This document shows positions 1 to 9,598 of a stretch of DNA of 64,000 nucleotides, piece by piece. Origin of the DNA: Macrothele yani (Eukaryota; Arthropoda; Arachnida; Araneae; Macrothelidae); the NCBI GenBank assembly GCA_039090855.1, contig CM077011.1, positions 16,245,001 through 16,309,000 of the forward strand. Reading direction: 5' to 3'. Positions within the stretch are counted from its first letter, which is position 1, and every line of letters starts with the position of its first letter. The notes beneath the pieces are model-generated. The model saw only the letters and a program-made list of their open reading frames with translations, made no database searches and was not told where the DNA came from. A program made the position numbers and the translations under genes.

Positions 1-368
1 TTCTTCCGGGGGTATTTTTACTTACATCCGGATTATGGAAAGCATGGAATATACTATGGGAATCAAAGTTCTCACTTAAATGACCTTTTTAACGATGTTC
101 GTAAAGTTTATTTTCATGTTTTCTAGATTCTGACATTCATTAAACATTTTGGAGAGTGTTTCTTCAATGTTTTCAATATCACTGCATTTATTCTGTGATG
201 TTTCAATATGTTTTGGATGTCTAAGTGTCTGGCCTCGCGCAGAGTCATCACAGCCCATGGAATTCTGGGAATGTTCTGAAATTTTAGTTCCCTTTCCAGA
301 GCTTCAAAAGTCCTTAATTCTTTGCAGTGTTGCGTAAAGTCTTTGGGGTTAAAGATGACCATGAACAA
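1..368. other. Left edge; weak minus-strand reading-frame fragments
   Basis: Two overlapping minus-strand open stretches in different frames (368-123 and 258-76) have mixed, protein-like composition, with Glu, Asn and Lys clusters. I recognise no domain. They could be a decayed exon or transposon piece, or chance. No splice site or promoter can be tied to them. Confidence 0.15.
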
Positions 369-1597
369 TTTCCAGTCTGTGTAGGCACTTACTTAATTTA
401 CTATAAGGTTCTCATTGGAACATACATGTTGATTTTTGAGGTAAACTAAAAAATATTGGAGCCATTTAGTGTTTCTCACAAACTGTCTTCAATTTATGGG
501 CAATGTTATAACAAAAATTCACTTTTTTATGAACTTACACTGTCATTTTGCTGCTGTGGCTATTTATTTTTTACTGAGTGTGCATACAATTATATTCATT
601 ACTACTAAAAAATGCAGATAACTATGGATTTTTGTAGTTTTCACTACTGAAAAAAGCTAAAAACTACAGATTTCTTTAGTGTTTACTACTGAAAATTTCC
701 AATCAGGGTTGGAGTCTCTGTTATTGAGGTTGCTTGGCATAAAAAAATCTGAGATACCCTCACCTTAATGTAATTTGATATGAAATGCAAAAGCTACAAT
801 GCAGAAAAGTTCTTATGGCCATCTTGGTGCTAGCTAGCACTTTGAATATTTTGGCAGATGCTCACTCAAGAGAGAAAGAAACCCAATCGAATTTTTATCG
901 TAAGCATATTTTGCAGAAAATGTGCTAAATTAACTTTCCCACTGTGTCTTTTTGTGATTTGTGGTGGGATAGGAGGGGAGCACCACATCTTTGAACTTTA
1001 TTGGGGAAGATAAATTTAGAAATCACCATCGCACCTTTGCCTCAGTTATCTCTGATGAAAGGCATACAATGTGCTCTGCTGCCATTATCAGGAAGTGTGA
1101 TTTCTCATCCCAACGAACAGGGCATCATGATCTCCTAAAGTTCTTTATAATAATAGTTGACCGTATTCAAGTATCGGCGGTGGATGGAGTGGTCCTCAAG
1201 TAAATATTTACTTGGAGGTTTTTTACCTGCAGTTTTAAACCTGGTGTGGCTTTATTTTAAAAATTGTCAAATGAACATATCGAAGTTTGTGGCCAGTGGG
1301 TTGAGTTATTTTAATTGATGATAATCATGGTGGCCACTCCAGCAGTTCTTCAACAGAAATCAACTCAGCACAAACTGAAGAAATTATTGAAGATCACAGG
1401 CATGTAACTTCACATTGTTTTGTATTTGAGCTTGGGTGTTTCATAAGTATCATTTTGTACATTGTCTTTGAAGTTTCACAGACAGCCATGCCGTCATGTC
1501 ATATTTACACCAATAAACGGATTCACATCTTCAGATTTGTATTGTACAATGGTGTAATCCCATATTTCATTCATTTAGTACTGGGACTTGGTAACTA
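369..1597. other. Non-coding, AT-rich sequence
   Basis: I see no recognisable gene or complete repeat here. A 70-codon open stretch at 991-1203 on the + strand has no recognisable similarity and no splice context that makes it an exon. If gene A continues upstream of its exon at 5608, this is probably intron. Confidence 0.4.
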
Positions 1598-3002
1598 AAC
1601 TGCTGGCCACCCAAAATGCAACACCAAGAAGGAAGCATCCGATTGGCCTGAAATTCGCAGCATGCGTCGCCCACGAGAGAACATGCAAACGATTAGCATT
1701 GCAGGGCATATGCAAATCGTGTGCGCCCGGCATGCCACCGAGAAGCACTATAAGAAGGGTGCACAGAAGGTGGGGTGTAAATAGTGGAAGTGTGTTATGC
1801 TGCCGGACCTGTGCATGGGAAGCTTCCTGATGCTTCGTCGCAGAATACGGCAGTCATTCCAGCACGTTTCGGAGTTTGACAGAGGACGAATAGTGGCTCA
1901 TCGCGACAGTGGTTTTTCGCACCGAGACATAGGCACTCGTGTGGGACGACATCCAGCCACAGTGAGGCGAGTGTGGATTCGGTGGGTGCAGGAAAAACGG
2001 ACAGACCGATGTGAGCGATTGCCGCGGCACACCACCGAACGAGAGGTCCTGCATGTTGTGCGGCGGGCATCGATGGCTCGCACCGCCACATCACGAACGT
2101 CAGCGCAGGAATTAGGGTGTGTTGTGCAACAACCAATGTCGGAACGTACCGTTCGACGTCGTCTGCAGGAGCGGGGACTTGTCGCACGGCGGCCATTGCT
2201 CCGACTACCATTGATGTTACACCACTGGCGAGTGCGGCGGCAGTGGGCCGTTGAACGCTGCACCTGGGCTACGGAATGGCTTGACATTGTCTTCTCCGAC
2301 GAATCCCGCTTCTGCCTGCAACACCATGATGGTCGGATCCTCGTGTGGCGGCACCACGGCGAGAGACTGTATGACGCCTGCATTATGCATCGCCATACCG
2401 GTCGGTCGCCTGGCATTATATTTTGGGGTGCAATTGGATATGACACCTGCACCCCTCTGTTATGCATCGCCGGTACACTCAACAGCCACCACACCATCTC
2501 CGCCGTTTTGGAGCCTGTAGTCCTCCCTTACTTGCAGGACCTGCCAGCAGCCACGTTTCAACAGGACAACGCGCGCCTGCACGTGGCTTGCATCGTGCAA
2601 CAATTCTTCATGTCCCACCAGGTGTCACTGCTGCACTGGCCCACCTGTTCTCTCGATATGTCGCCCATCGAACACGTCTGGTCGGTGATCGGCAACCAAG
2701 TGGTCCGGCAAGCACCATCCGCGGCTACGCCTGATGAACTGTGGCAATGTGTGGAAGCAGCCTGGACAGACATACCCCAAGCTCACATCCAAAGCCTCTT
2801 TCGTTCGATGCCGCAGCATGTAGCGGCCGTTGCTTTCAGCCATGGTGGCCACACGAACTACTGATGTCTGCGTGTTCCGCAAGTCGCACAGGCCTGTAAG
2901 CTCAATCGTTTCATCTTTGTATCTGTTGTTATGTATCCAGTAAATCTGGCTTTGCTATCTCGTGTCCTTCTTGGTGTTGCATATTTTGGGTGGCCAGCAG
3001 TG
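1598..3002 (+). mobile_element. Complete Tc1-like transposon (about 1.4 kb)
   Basis: Inverted ends match: the left reads ACTGCTGGCCACCC and the right, reversed, reads CACTGCTGGCCACCC. About 25 further bases agree in the subterminal region. TA dinucleotides flank both sides (1596-1597 and 3003-3004), the usual Tc1/mariner target duplication. The element encloses one uninterrupted transposase frame on the + strand. Of the Tc1/mariner copies here, this is the only one with both ends and an unbroken frame. A decayed relative of its transposase is at 40491-41090. Confidence 0.9.
1830..2864 (+). CDS. Tc1-like transposase, uninterrupted (DD34E)
   Basis: This encodes the cut-and-paste enzyme of the surrounding element, which would act in the nucleus on the inverted ends. 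The open frame begins at an ATG at 1797 (355 codons). The ATG at 1830 (344 codons) gives a more usual N-terminus, just before the EFDRGRIVAHR helix-turn-helix. Counting from 1797, residues about 25-65 and 85-130 form two DNA-binding helix-turn-helix regions rich in Arg. The catalytic domain follows, with D168 in FSDES, D257 in FQQDN and E292 in SPIEHVW. There are exactly 34 residues between the second D and the E, the Tc1 spacing. The usual SPDLNPIE box is SLDMSPIE here, a mild departure. It ends in GGHTNY, a typical Tc1 terminus. With no stop or frameshift it may be active or recently so. Expression is not shown by the sequence. Confidence 0.88.
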   Translation: MLRRRIRQSFQHVSEFDRGRIVAHRDSGFSHRDIGTRVGRHPATVRRVWIRWVQEKRTDRCERLPRHTTEREVLHVVRRASMARTATSRTSAQELGCVVQQPMSERTVRRRLQERGLVARRPLLRLPLMLHHWRVRRQWAVERCTWATEWLDIVFSDESRFCLQHHDGRILVWRHHGERLYDACIMHRHTGRSPGIIFWGAIGYDTCTPLLCIAGTLNSHHTISAVLEPVVLPYLQDLPAATFQQDNARLHVACIVQQFFMSHQVSLLHWPTCSLDMSPIEHVWSVIGNQVVRQAPSAATPDELWQCVEAAWTDIPQAHIQSLFRSMPQHVAAVAFSHGGHTNY

Positions 3003-3110
3003 TATATGCTTACTACTTTCATGATTCCAACATCCATATGAGGTGTCCATTTATGTGGAAAGTTTACTCATCTTCTAGCATTTGTCAGCAAAAATGTTAT
3101 AGGGCAAAGT

Positions 3111-3257
3111 TTTGGGTGTCAGCAAAAACATAGGGCAAAGTTTTGGGTGGAACCACCTTAAGGAGGCCATCAATTATTATTATTATTATAAGTCCCATAT
3201 TCAATAATTGATGGCCTCCTTAAGGTGGTTCCACCCAAAAACTTTGCCCTATGTTTC
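3111..3257. repeat. Long hairpin made from fold-back element ends
   Basis: The stretch 3130-3178 (AGGGCAAAGTTTTGGGTGG onward) is repeated in reverse complement at about 3202-3251, with a short spacer rich in ATT. The arms are nearly perfect over about 48 bases. Just upstream, a 20-base piece (ATAGGGCAAAGTTTTGGGTG) is also duplicated directly. The right arm overlaps the left end of the fold-back element at 3220, so this looks like an inverted duplication of that element's terminus. Confidence 0.75.
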
Positions 3258-3810
3258 GACATGGTAAAAATTTTGTAGACATTTTCTTCGCAATAATGTA
3301 TTCCTAAGGATGAAAATTTTACACATCAATAACAAGAAATTTAAATTATAACATGTTGCACTTAATATTTGCTAAAACTTAACATAATTATATTAAAAAT
3401 CAATTTTTCCTTGAGTAATGTTGAGACCTGCTAGTAGATGGCGCAGCCTGTGCATTGATGTCAGTGGATAAGCAAATGTTTGATGGTTTATTTAGGAATT
3501 AGAAATCCCTAGTACCTACACTGCTGTTGACATTTTCAGTTAAATTGTTAGAACATTTAATCTAAGTGGCTCAAATCATTCTAAACATTCCAGACTGTTT
3601 TGTGGATAGACCCAAATTTTGATTTCATTCTGAAAATTAATAGAATTATTGAAAAAAAAAATCAACCACCCTGTGTAGGTATTGCTGGTTTTTAATTCCT
3701 AAATAAGCCACCAAGCATTTGTTTGCCCACTGATGTCATCAATGTCTGGGTTGCACTATCTATTACCAGGTCTCAACATTACCCAAGGAAAAATTATTGA
3801 TGTTTAATAT

Positions 3811-5072
3811 CATCATCATCATCATTGTCAACCATTATCAATCCACTGCTGGATGAAGGTCTCCCCAAGTTTCCTCCACAATGGTCTGTCTTGTGCCAGT
3901 CTCTTCCATGTCACTCCCGCATATTTACGAATTTCATCCACCCATCTCCCATGTGGTCTTTTTCTGGGTCTTTTCCTGTCCCTTGGAATCCAATCTAAAA
4001 TTTCGGCTGTCCATCTATGGTCTGTCTTTCTGGCAGTATGTCCAGCCCATTGCCATTTCAGGGATTTAACTCTGATCATGATGTCTTCCACTCTCGTCAT
4101 TTTTCGGATCCACGAGTTCCTCTTCTTATCTCTCCTGGTTATACCAAGCATGCACCTCTCCATGCTTCTTTGAGTTGTCTGCAGCCTTTGTATGTCTCTT
4201 TTAGTTAAGGTCCACGTCTCTGCACCATACGTAAGCACTGGAAGGATGCATTGATCAAACACTTTTCTTTTAAGACATAACGGCATATTGCTCTTGAAAA
4301 TTATGCTGTTTCTTCCAAAAGCTCTCCAGGCAAGTTTTGTACGCCGATTAATTTCTTCATCAATGTGACCCTCACTTGATATCTGCTGTCCAAGATAAAC
4401 ATACGTATCTGTTATCTCCAGTTTTTCTCCATCAATCGATAAATCTTCATTTCTTGTAAAAGCATTGAACATCACTTTTGTCTTCTGAAAGTTCATTTTT
4501 AATCCCACTTCTTTACTCTTGTCAGCAAGTTCCTGGATCATACTCTGCAGCTCTGATGGGGTAGTTGCAAAAATGACTACGTCATCAGCAAAACGAAGGT
4601 GGGTTAGATAATCTCCATTAATCTTTATCCCTTTGTTTTCCCAGTTCAGTGATTGAAAGACATTTTCCAATGTGGCATTAAAGAGCTTCGGAGATATGGT
4701 GTCACCTTGTCTCACTCCTTTTCCAATTTTTATGTGTGTTGTATTTTCAAACAGCCGAATCTTTGCACTTGCATTTTCATAGATGTTATTAATAATATTA
4801 ATGTATGCATCTTCAATACCGCAGGATTTCAGAGCCATTGTAACTGCTGATGGTTTCACCGAATCAAAGGCTTTTTCATAATCGATAAAAGCCATGCACA
4901 ATGGAAGTTCATATTCCCTCCCTCATTCAATTAGTTCTCTCAGTACGTGGATATGATCTATTGTGCTGTAGCCACTCCTGAATCCAGCTTGTTCTCTCGG
5001 TTGAGCCATGTCCAGTGTTACCTTCAAGCGGTGTGAAAGAACTTTAGTGAAGATTTTATAAACCACTGATAG
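3811..5072 (-). mobile_element. 5'-truncated RTE-like LINE with 12-bp TSD
   Basis: The insert is flanked by direct copies of GATGTTTAATAT at 3799-3810 and 5073-5084. Its 3' end (left side, minus strand) is a short ATG-type microsatellite, as seen in RTE-like LINEs. It begins inside the reverse-transcriptase domain, so the 5' part was lost on insertion. Decayed relatives are at 20468-21036, 45912-45970 and 56458-57470. Confidence 0.85.
3828..5071 (-). pseudogene. LINE reverse transcriptase fragment with one stop
   Basis: Read on the minus strand this starts in the RT fingers/palm region (QAGFRSGYSTIDH). It continues through AFIDYEKAFDSV (motif A) and the catalytic FADDVV (motif C), then the thumb and a C-terminal region ending in IDNG. 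A single in-frame TGA near 4918 separates the first ~50 codons from the remaining 357. The C-terminal part with HTARKTDHRW is typical of RTE-like LINE proteins found in many animals. There is no endonuclease domain because of the 5' truncation, so it cannot move by itself. Confidence 0.88.
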
Positions 5073-5262
5073 GATGTTTAATATAATCATGGTTAAGTGT
5101 TAGCAACTATTGAGTATGTGATGCTATGATTTAAAGTTTTTTTGTTTTTTTATCAATGTGTGTATTTTCATCCTTGGGAATACATTACTCACGAAGATAA
5201 TGTCTACAGAAGTTTTTACCATTGAAAAATGAGGCAGAATTTTTAGGTGGGAACCATCTTAA

Positions 5263-5607
5263 CCAACATTAATATCCAAAATTGAAATTTACAGCTGTCA
5301 AATTCAGTATCACTGTCTGATGCTGTGGCATATTTGTTGCCATTCTTATATTACATCAGAATAAGTTTTGTGGATTTCCACAAAGAGAAAGCCAATTTTT
5401 ATTATACCGATGCAAGATTTATATAATCAATAAATTAACAGAAGTCATGTGATGGTATTTCCTTTTGTCTTACTGTGTTGTTTTATCATTAGTGATTAGC
5501 AACATTTAAAGCATAGCAGTCCAGTTTTATAGTTACAGTTTTTTATTCTTGCATATGCAAAAGCAATTATGTAGTTCATTAATTCTTTGACAAATTTCTC
5601 TCTGTAG
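5263..5607 (+). other. Probable intron upstream of gene A terminal exon
   Basis: This AT-rich stretch shows no coding potential. It ends in a pyrimidine-rich acceptor (TTTCTCTCTGTAG) immediately before the open exon at 5608. Confidence 0.6.
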
Positions 5608-6906
5608 GATATCTTTACCTTGATGAAACCTGGTGCAGCAGTTCTGTTTATTGACAAAGCTGGAGGAGGGTATTATGAACTGGTAGAAAATGCAGCTCAT
5701 CACTGTGGATTGGTTAACCACTGTGGACCATTCCGTCACTTGAAGTATGAAAATACAGCATTTAGGCGCAAGATGTATGGTGTGTTTGCTCTATCATCTA
5801 CCACTGTTGCAGTGCAAATGTGGAGAAAAACATACCCTTTTTCTTTAAATGGATGTGAAATTCAGTTGCTTCCAGAAAGGCTGTTGGACAATGAATCTAA
5901 GAAGTCTAGTAATGCTTGCTATGGAAGTTCAGCTTTAGGTTATTGTTCGAACTACAGTTCAGAAGGAACCTCACTGGAATCAAAGGAAACAGTCTCAAGC
6001 TTTGAGTCAGTGGCAACAGTTTCTTGCAACATCTCTGATAGAGCACGTAGTCATATGCCAGTTCCAAAGTCCATAGATCCTACTACTATTGCAAAGTTAA
6101 AGTCTCAAGCATTTTCTTCAAACATCATTCATTGTAATCAAAATAATCTTACTAAAGGAATTTGCCCATTTAGAATATCTGATTTCACCAATTCTCACAC
6201 ATATTCAGCCGTTTGTCAAGATGAAATCCCCTCTGGCACATCAGATTCAGGAAATGAATCTATAATAAATGTTGCACATAACTCTAGCACTAATTTATGT
6301 AGTTCAGCTCCAGTGTTAAAGTCCGTAGGCCGTGCTAACAGAAGGAAGCGTCGGGCTTTGTCTTCCAAAGTTATACAAAGTAGTCAAAACACCTCTAGTA
6401 GATCAAATTCAAAGGAGGACATTATCAGTAATTCAGACAATGAATTTAATAAAGATAATTCTCATGTATATCATTCTATAACTTTCCCAAACCAGACTTC
6501 AGCCATTTCTGCTGGAAATACTGCTAAGCATTCACATCTTCATACTCCAGGTTTAAAGAGCAGCACATCAAATGCAGGTAATAAGTCTTTAACTACAGCT
6601 TCACAGAGGAGAAATCGTCGGACTTTGTCTGAAGCCAGACATAACAACAGAAACATTCCTGATGTATCAAATTCAAAAGATTCTACTGCTAGTGTCTTAG
6701 TCATTGAACCTGTGCATGGTTGTTCTCATGCTTCTCACTCTAGAATCTCTGAAAACACAGTTTTGTCTGCCACATCAGATGCAGATTCGGGGGATTCTGG
6801 TATTCGCCATGATTTTCAAAACACTGATGTACAATCGCGTGTTTCTCACCAACCAAAGCACAGAAAGCATGATAACGAAACAACTGATTGTTGTACTATT
6901 TTATGA
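5608..6906 (+). CDS. Gene A terminal exon: methyltransferase-like C-terminus, Ser/Asn-rich tail, CaaX box
   Basis: The exon opens in phase 0 after the acceptor TCTCTCTGTAG and runs 432 codons to TGA. Residues 1-90 look like the last strands of a class I methyltransferase-type Rossmann fold: LMKPGAAVLFID is the beta-5 motif, and the domain closes near VAVQMWRKT. About 340 residues of Ser/Asn/Thr-rich, probably disordered tail follow. The tail has two basic clusters (RRKRR and RRNRR, possible nuclear signals). It also contains loosely repeated units beginning PVPKS, PVLKS and PGLKS. The protein ends in CCTIL, a CaaX box whose final Leu would favour geranylgeranylation, with a neighbouring Cys open to palmitoylation. 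The earlier exons must lie upstream of the window or be missed. The N-terminal half expected from this family is seen at 44745-45422, in another gene copy. Substrate and function are unknown. Confidence 0.75.
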   Translation, partial: DIFTLMKPGAAVLFIDKAGGGYYELVENAAHHCGLVNHCGPFRHLKYENTAFRRKMYGVFALSSTTVAVQMWRKTYPFSLNGCEIQLLPERLLDNESKKSSNACYGSSALGYCSNYSSEGTSLESKETVSSFESVATVSCNISDRARSHMPVPKSIDPTTIAKLKSQAFSSNIIHCNQNNLTKGICPFRISDFTNSHTYSAVCQDEIPSGTSDSGNESIINVAHNSSTNLCSSAPVLKSVGRANRRKRRALSSKVIQSSQNTSSRSNSKEDIISNSDNEFNKDNSHVYHSITFPNQTSAISAGNTAKHSHLHTPGLKSSTSNAGNKSLTTASQRRNRRTLSEARHNNRNIPDVSNSKDSTASVLVIEPVHGCSHASHSRISENTVLSATSDADSGDSGIRHDFQNTDVQSRVSHQPKHRKHDNETTDCCTIL

Positions 6907-7329
6907 AAAGGACATGCTTTTTCTTGTAAAAAATTCTAAACAGGCAGGAACAAAAATGTGCAGTTTCTTACTACTTAATGAAGTTTTATTGTGTGTTCAT
7001 TAATTATATATTTTCTTAGTTGTGATTGACTTAAATGTATATCTGATGTTATACAACTGATTAAGTTGGGTCATTTTTAAGCCAGTGGTGCATAAAATAT
7101 TTCCCATTGTTAAAATGTTTGCGAGATGGCAATGTACCAATGGTACATTGTTTTGGTAGCCACTCTTTTGTTCTTGTTTTGGGAAACAAATACTTAAAAC
7201 TCATCAGTATTCAAGGCAGCAACTTTCGGTGCATGATATTGAAATCCTGTACATTTAAAAATCCCAAACTCAAGTGAGCCTTAAAAACATTTAATTGCAC
7301 ACAGATTAAAAGTAAAACATTTAAATCAT

Positions 7330-7378
7330 AAGACCTTTCAGGTTTCCATAAACCCATCATCAGATGAATAAACCAAAC
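7330..7378 (-). ncRNA. Hammerhead-ribozyme-like motif in Penelope tail
   Basis: The minus strand reads CTGATGA (7357-7363), ten bases, GAAAC (7342-7346), then a tiny stem and GGTC (7332-7335). These are the conserved boxes of a type I hammerhead in the right order, with the short stem III reported for Penelope-like elements. Bases around the boxes (TCAT and ATGA) could form part of stem I. Stem II is weak, so it may be decayed. Confidence 0.35.
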
Positions 7379-7783
7379 CCTAGCATGATATAGGCATATA
7401 CAGTACGTATATACATGTGAACACCACGCCATTCAAGAAAGTGATGTAATTAATCAATAACTGCCAGCTGCGCAGAAGGCTCACAGAACACGTACAATAA
7501 TAAATAAATACAGTCCTCTAAATAAGGTAACCTAGTAGCTGTGACAAAAATAAACCCGTAAATCAGTTTACAACAGTAAAAGACACAGTTCACCCAAGTC
7601 AAACTCAATACAGTCCAAATATGAAATACAAATTATAAGATATCGTCCCCACTGAGCTGATCAACAGTCCATATTTGTTTCCAAGGGTCAGGCAAAAAAG
7701 TAGGCATACTGTCATTAAAACAAAGTTGTCCTTTTAACGTTATTATCAAACTCTGTTAACAACAGTGATGATGTAGAACATAG

Positions 7784-7927
7784 TCACAATGATGGAAGCA
7801 TCTTCCCAGACTGGGGAATGTGAACCTTGTTTCTAAGTCCATTCTTAACAGCATACTTATGTTCATGTAACCTTGTCCCCAAAGACCGTTTAGTGGAGCC
7901 AACATAAAAGCTGTATGTGAAATACCC
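7784..7927 (-). pseudogene. GIY-YIG endonuclease fragment of a Penelope-like element
   Basis: Forty-seven codons read GYFTY, then FYVGSTKRSLGTRLHEHK and KNGLRNKVHIPQSG, then a stop. The GY..FYVG pair, the following Arg (TRL) and the His-Glu-His are the signature of the GIY-YIG nuclease that Penelope-like elements use to nick their target. The reverse-transcriptase part is absent and the frame is open only over this stretch. Confidence 0.7.
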
Positions 7928-7971
7928 TTATAAAGTGTCTCTATCGACACTTTTTAAGGGTATTTCACATA
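7912..7971. repeat. Hairpin with about 28-bp arms
   Basis: GTATGTGAAATACCCTTA at the left is mirrored by TAAGGGTATTTCACATAC at the right. The pairing extends inward through AAGTGTC/GACACTT around a loop of a few bases. It lies at the broken 5' edge of the Penelope remnant. Confidence 0.85.
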
Positions 7972-8454
7972 CCCCAAATCTTTCCATACCAGAACTTTTT
8001 GTCAAGGTTGCTGCCTTGAATACTGATTTATTTATTGTGTATGAAGAAATGTGATACTGAAATATTTAGAATTTGAACATTTCCTCTTATTCTCACAATT
8101 GTTTAGACATTTTCAGATACGAAAAGAAATCAAAATTGTGCAACTAAGTTCTTGCCTAGGAGTTTACTTTGAGTATATAGCCAGATTATTTTTTGCCCTT
8201 GTACTTTTAATTCAAAGTATTGCTGTGTAATATTTCATTTGTGAAAATGCTTTTTTGCTTATGTTGAAGCACCACTGAACAACGTGCAATAAACTTGTAT
8301 GATATCCTTATTTAAGTATTTTATTTCTGTATATATGAATTACCATATTTACATTGCCATTTTGCTGTATATACTCTGATGTTAGAAGCTCTGGTGTAAT
8401 TTATCAGAATATGTACTGATTAGATAGTTTCTATTCAAACTTTTAATGAGAGGA

Positions 8455-9154
8455 CTAATACAAAATAGACGATCGTTGGGTTTACGAGGCTTTTCTAAAT
8501 CGGCAAATTGCCAAAATTTTGCGTAGCAATAAGAAACGATCGCACGATAATGCTGATTTTATCAGGGAAACTGAATACAAATCATTTTTAGTCCAGTACT
8601 GATTTATATTGGGCACGTCAACCAGTCCCATGCACATTATGATTCTAATGAATTTTCTCATTTCAGGAACATCCGTGGCATTCCGTTGTTGGACCCGAGA
8701 TTTTTCTTTTAGGGTTTTGACTTATATGAACTTCTCCATATAATTAGTGGTTTTGCTTACCATGGTTTCCCGAATATCATCAGAAAGAAAGAGAATATAT
8801 TTGGAGAGGATGATTACCACTTACATTGTGAACTATTTCTTGATTGCCTGTGAAGGATACGAAAGGCATTCCTCTATTGAAGTCAGTTGTTCTTCATTTT
8901 TTAGTAGGCATTCCGGAAGAAACCATTGAATCAACGTCAGATATAATTTCTATTTCACTGGAATCAGCCGATTCTCCTGATAGCTGATAAAGTTGATCAT
9001 CAGAGCTGTCAACCTCCTCAGTGCTGCTGCTTTCAGAGTCAGAAAACCCCGCATTTGAGTATGTAAACACACTAGTAGGAGGTTCATCAATTCTGCTACA
9101 TTTACTTAATTTATCTGTAAAAGAAACTAGTATCCATTGTGGAAAGAGAAACAT
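8455..9154 (-). pseudogene. piggyBac transposase remnant (N-terminal part)
   Basis: The minus strand first gives an 86-codon frame from 9154. It has the acidic Ser/Asp/Glu leader (SDSESSSTEEVDSSDDQ) usual at piggyBac N-termini. After a stop it continues, in broken frames, with YMEKF, then RKFIRIIMCMGLV, NINQYWTKNDLYSV and CDRFLLLRKI. The order of hydrophobic I-x-M-x-M-G-L followed by YW and D-x-L-Y, then RF, is that of the first half of the piggyBac catalytic domain. The rest of the domain and the terminal repeats are not seen. No function is expected. Confidence 0.65.
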
Positions 9155-9539
9155 CCGGTTTCGTCAAGAACTAAGTCAGAACTAATGCCAAAATTATCGG
9201 AAAGAATTTCATTTTCTGAATGATACAATAAACCGATCTCTTGCATTAAGTTCCGTCTCGATGCTGGCTAGTATTTATTTATCCTTAGTTCTTAGCTCCA
9301 ATGGCCTTCACCCTTGATCTTTTTATCTCTTTTATGGTGGTTAAACATAGTCAAGACAGTGAGAAGATGGGTATCATATTACCTCTTCCCTTTCAACAGG
9401 TGCGGGCCGTCTGCAAAGTATGTTCACGTGTAATGGGAGGAGCAGGGGGTCAGCACTAAATCAGAGAAAATGTAATAGGAGGTGTGAAGTCTGAAAAGCA
9501 GCCATAGCCCTGCATGTATTGTGACATACTACAGAGGTT
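9155..9539. other. Non-coding sequence
   Basis: No coding or repeat feature is recognised. The piggyBac remnant may extend a little into its left part. Confidence 0.35.
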
Positions 9540-9598
9540 GTGAGTAAATAACTACAGAAGTAAAGCACACGTCTAGGCAACAAATCTGCAGTGATATA
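9540..9598 (+). repeat. 5' piece of SINE-D copy 1 (split by a transposon)
   Basis: ACTACAGAAGTAAAGCAC and the following bases match 10614 onward (ACTACAGAGGAAAAGCAT). The matching continuation of this copy resumes at 10364, after the transposon. Confidence 0.55.

Larger units (their letters stand above)
3220..5262. mobile_element. Fold-back (palindromic MITE-like) element, copy 1, split by a LINE
   Basis: The ends are TTAAGGTGGTTCCACCC and, reversed on the right, TTAAGATGGTTCCCACCT. The left arm (3220 to about 3530) is matched in inverse order by a right arm (about 3670-3800, then 5085-5262), so the element is almost entirely palindromic around a short centre. The right arm is interrupted by a LINE fragment at 3811-5072. 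No transposase is encoded, so it must be non-autonomous. A second copy lies at 27303-29283. Confidence 0.75.
7211..7971 (-). mobile_element. 5'-truncated Penelope-like element remnant
   Basis: On the minus strand this holds a GIY-YIG endonuclease piece, then a non-coding tail with a hammerhead-like motif, the order of a Penelope-like 3' end. No reverse transcriptase remains. Its 5' side ends in a hairpin (7912-7971), as if truncation was accompanied by a small inverted duplication. Confidence 0.65.
6907..8293 (+). other. Probable 3' UTR of gene A, containing a Penelope remnant
   Basis: No coding frame continues after the stop. The first clear poly(A) signal outside the Penelope remnant is AATAAA at 8288-8293 (GTGCAATAAACTTG), which would give a 1.4-kb 3' UTR. 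Earlier AATAAA-like strings near 7500 lie in the mobile DNA. The transcript end is inferred only. Confidence 0.35.

Noticed and set aside
991..1203. 70-codon + strand frame as an exon of gene A
   Set aside because: No acceptor/donor pair fits and the peptide does not resemble the methyltransferase-like N-terminal half seen at 44.7 kb.
1795..2497. Long minus-strand frames antisense to the Tc1 transposase
   Set aside because: They are shadows of the + strand coding sequence, Arg- and Ser-rich, without motifs of their own.
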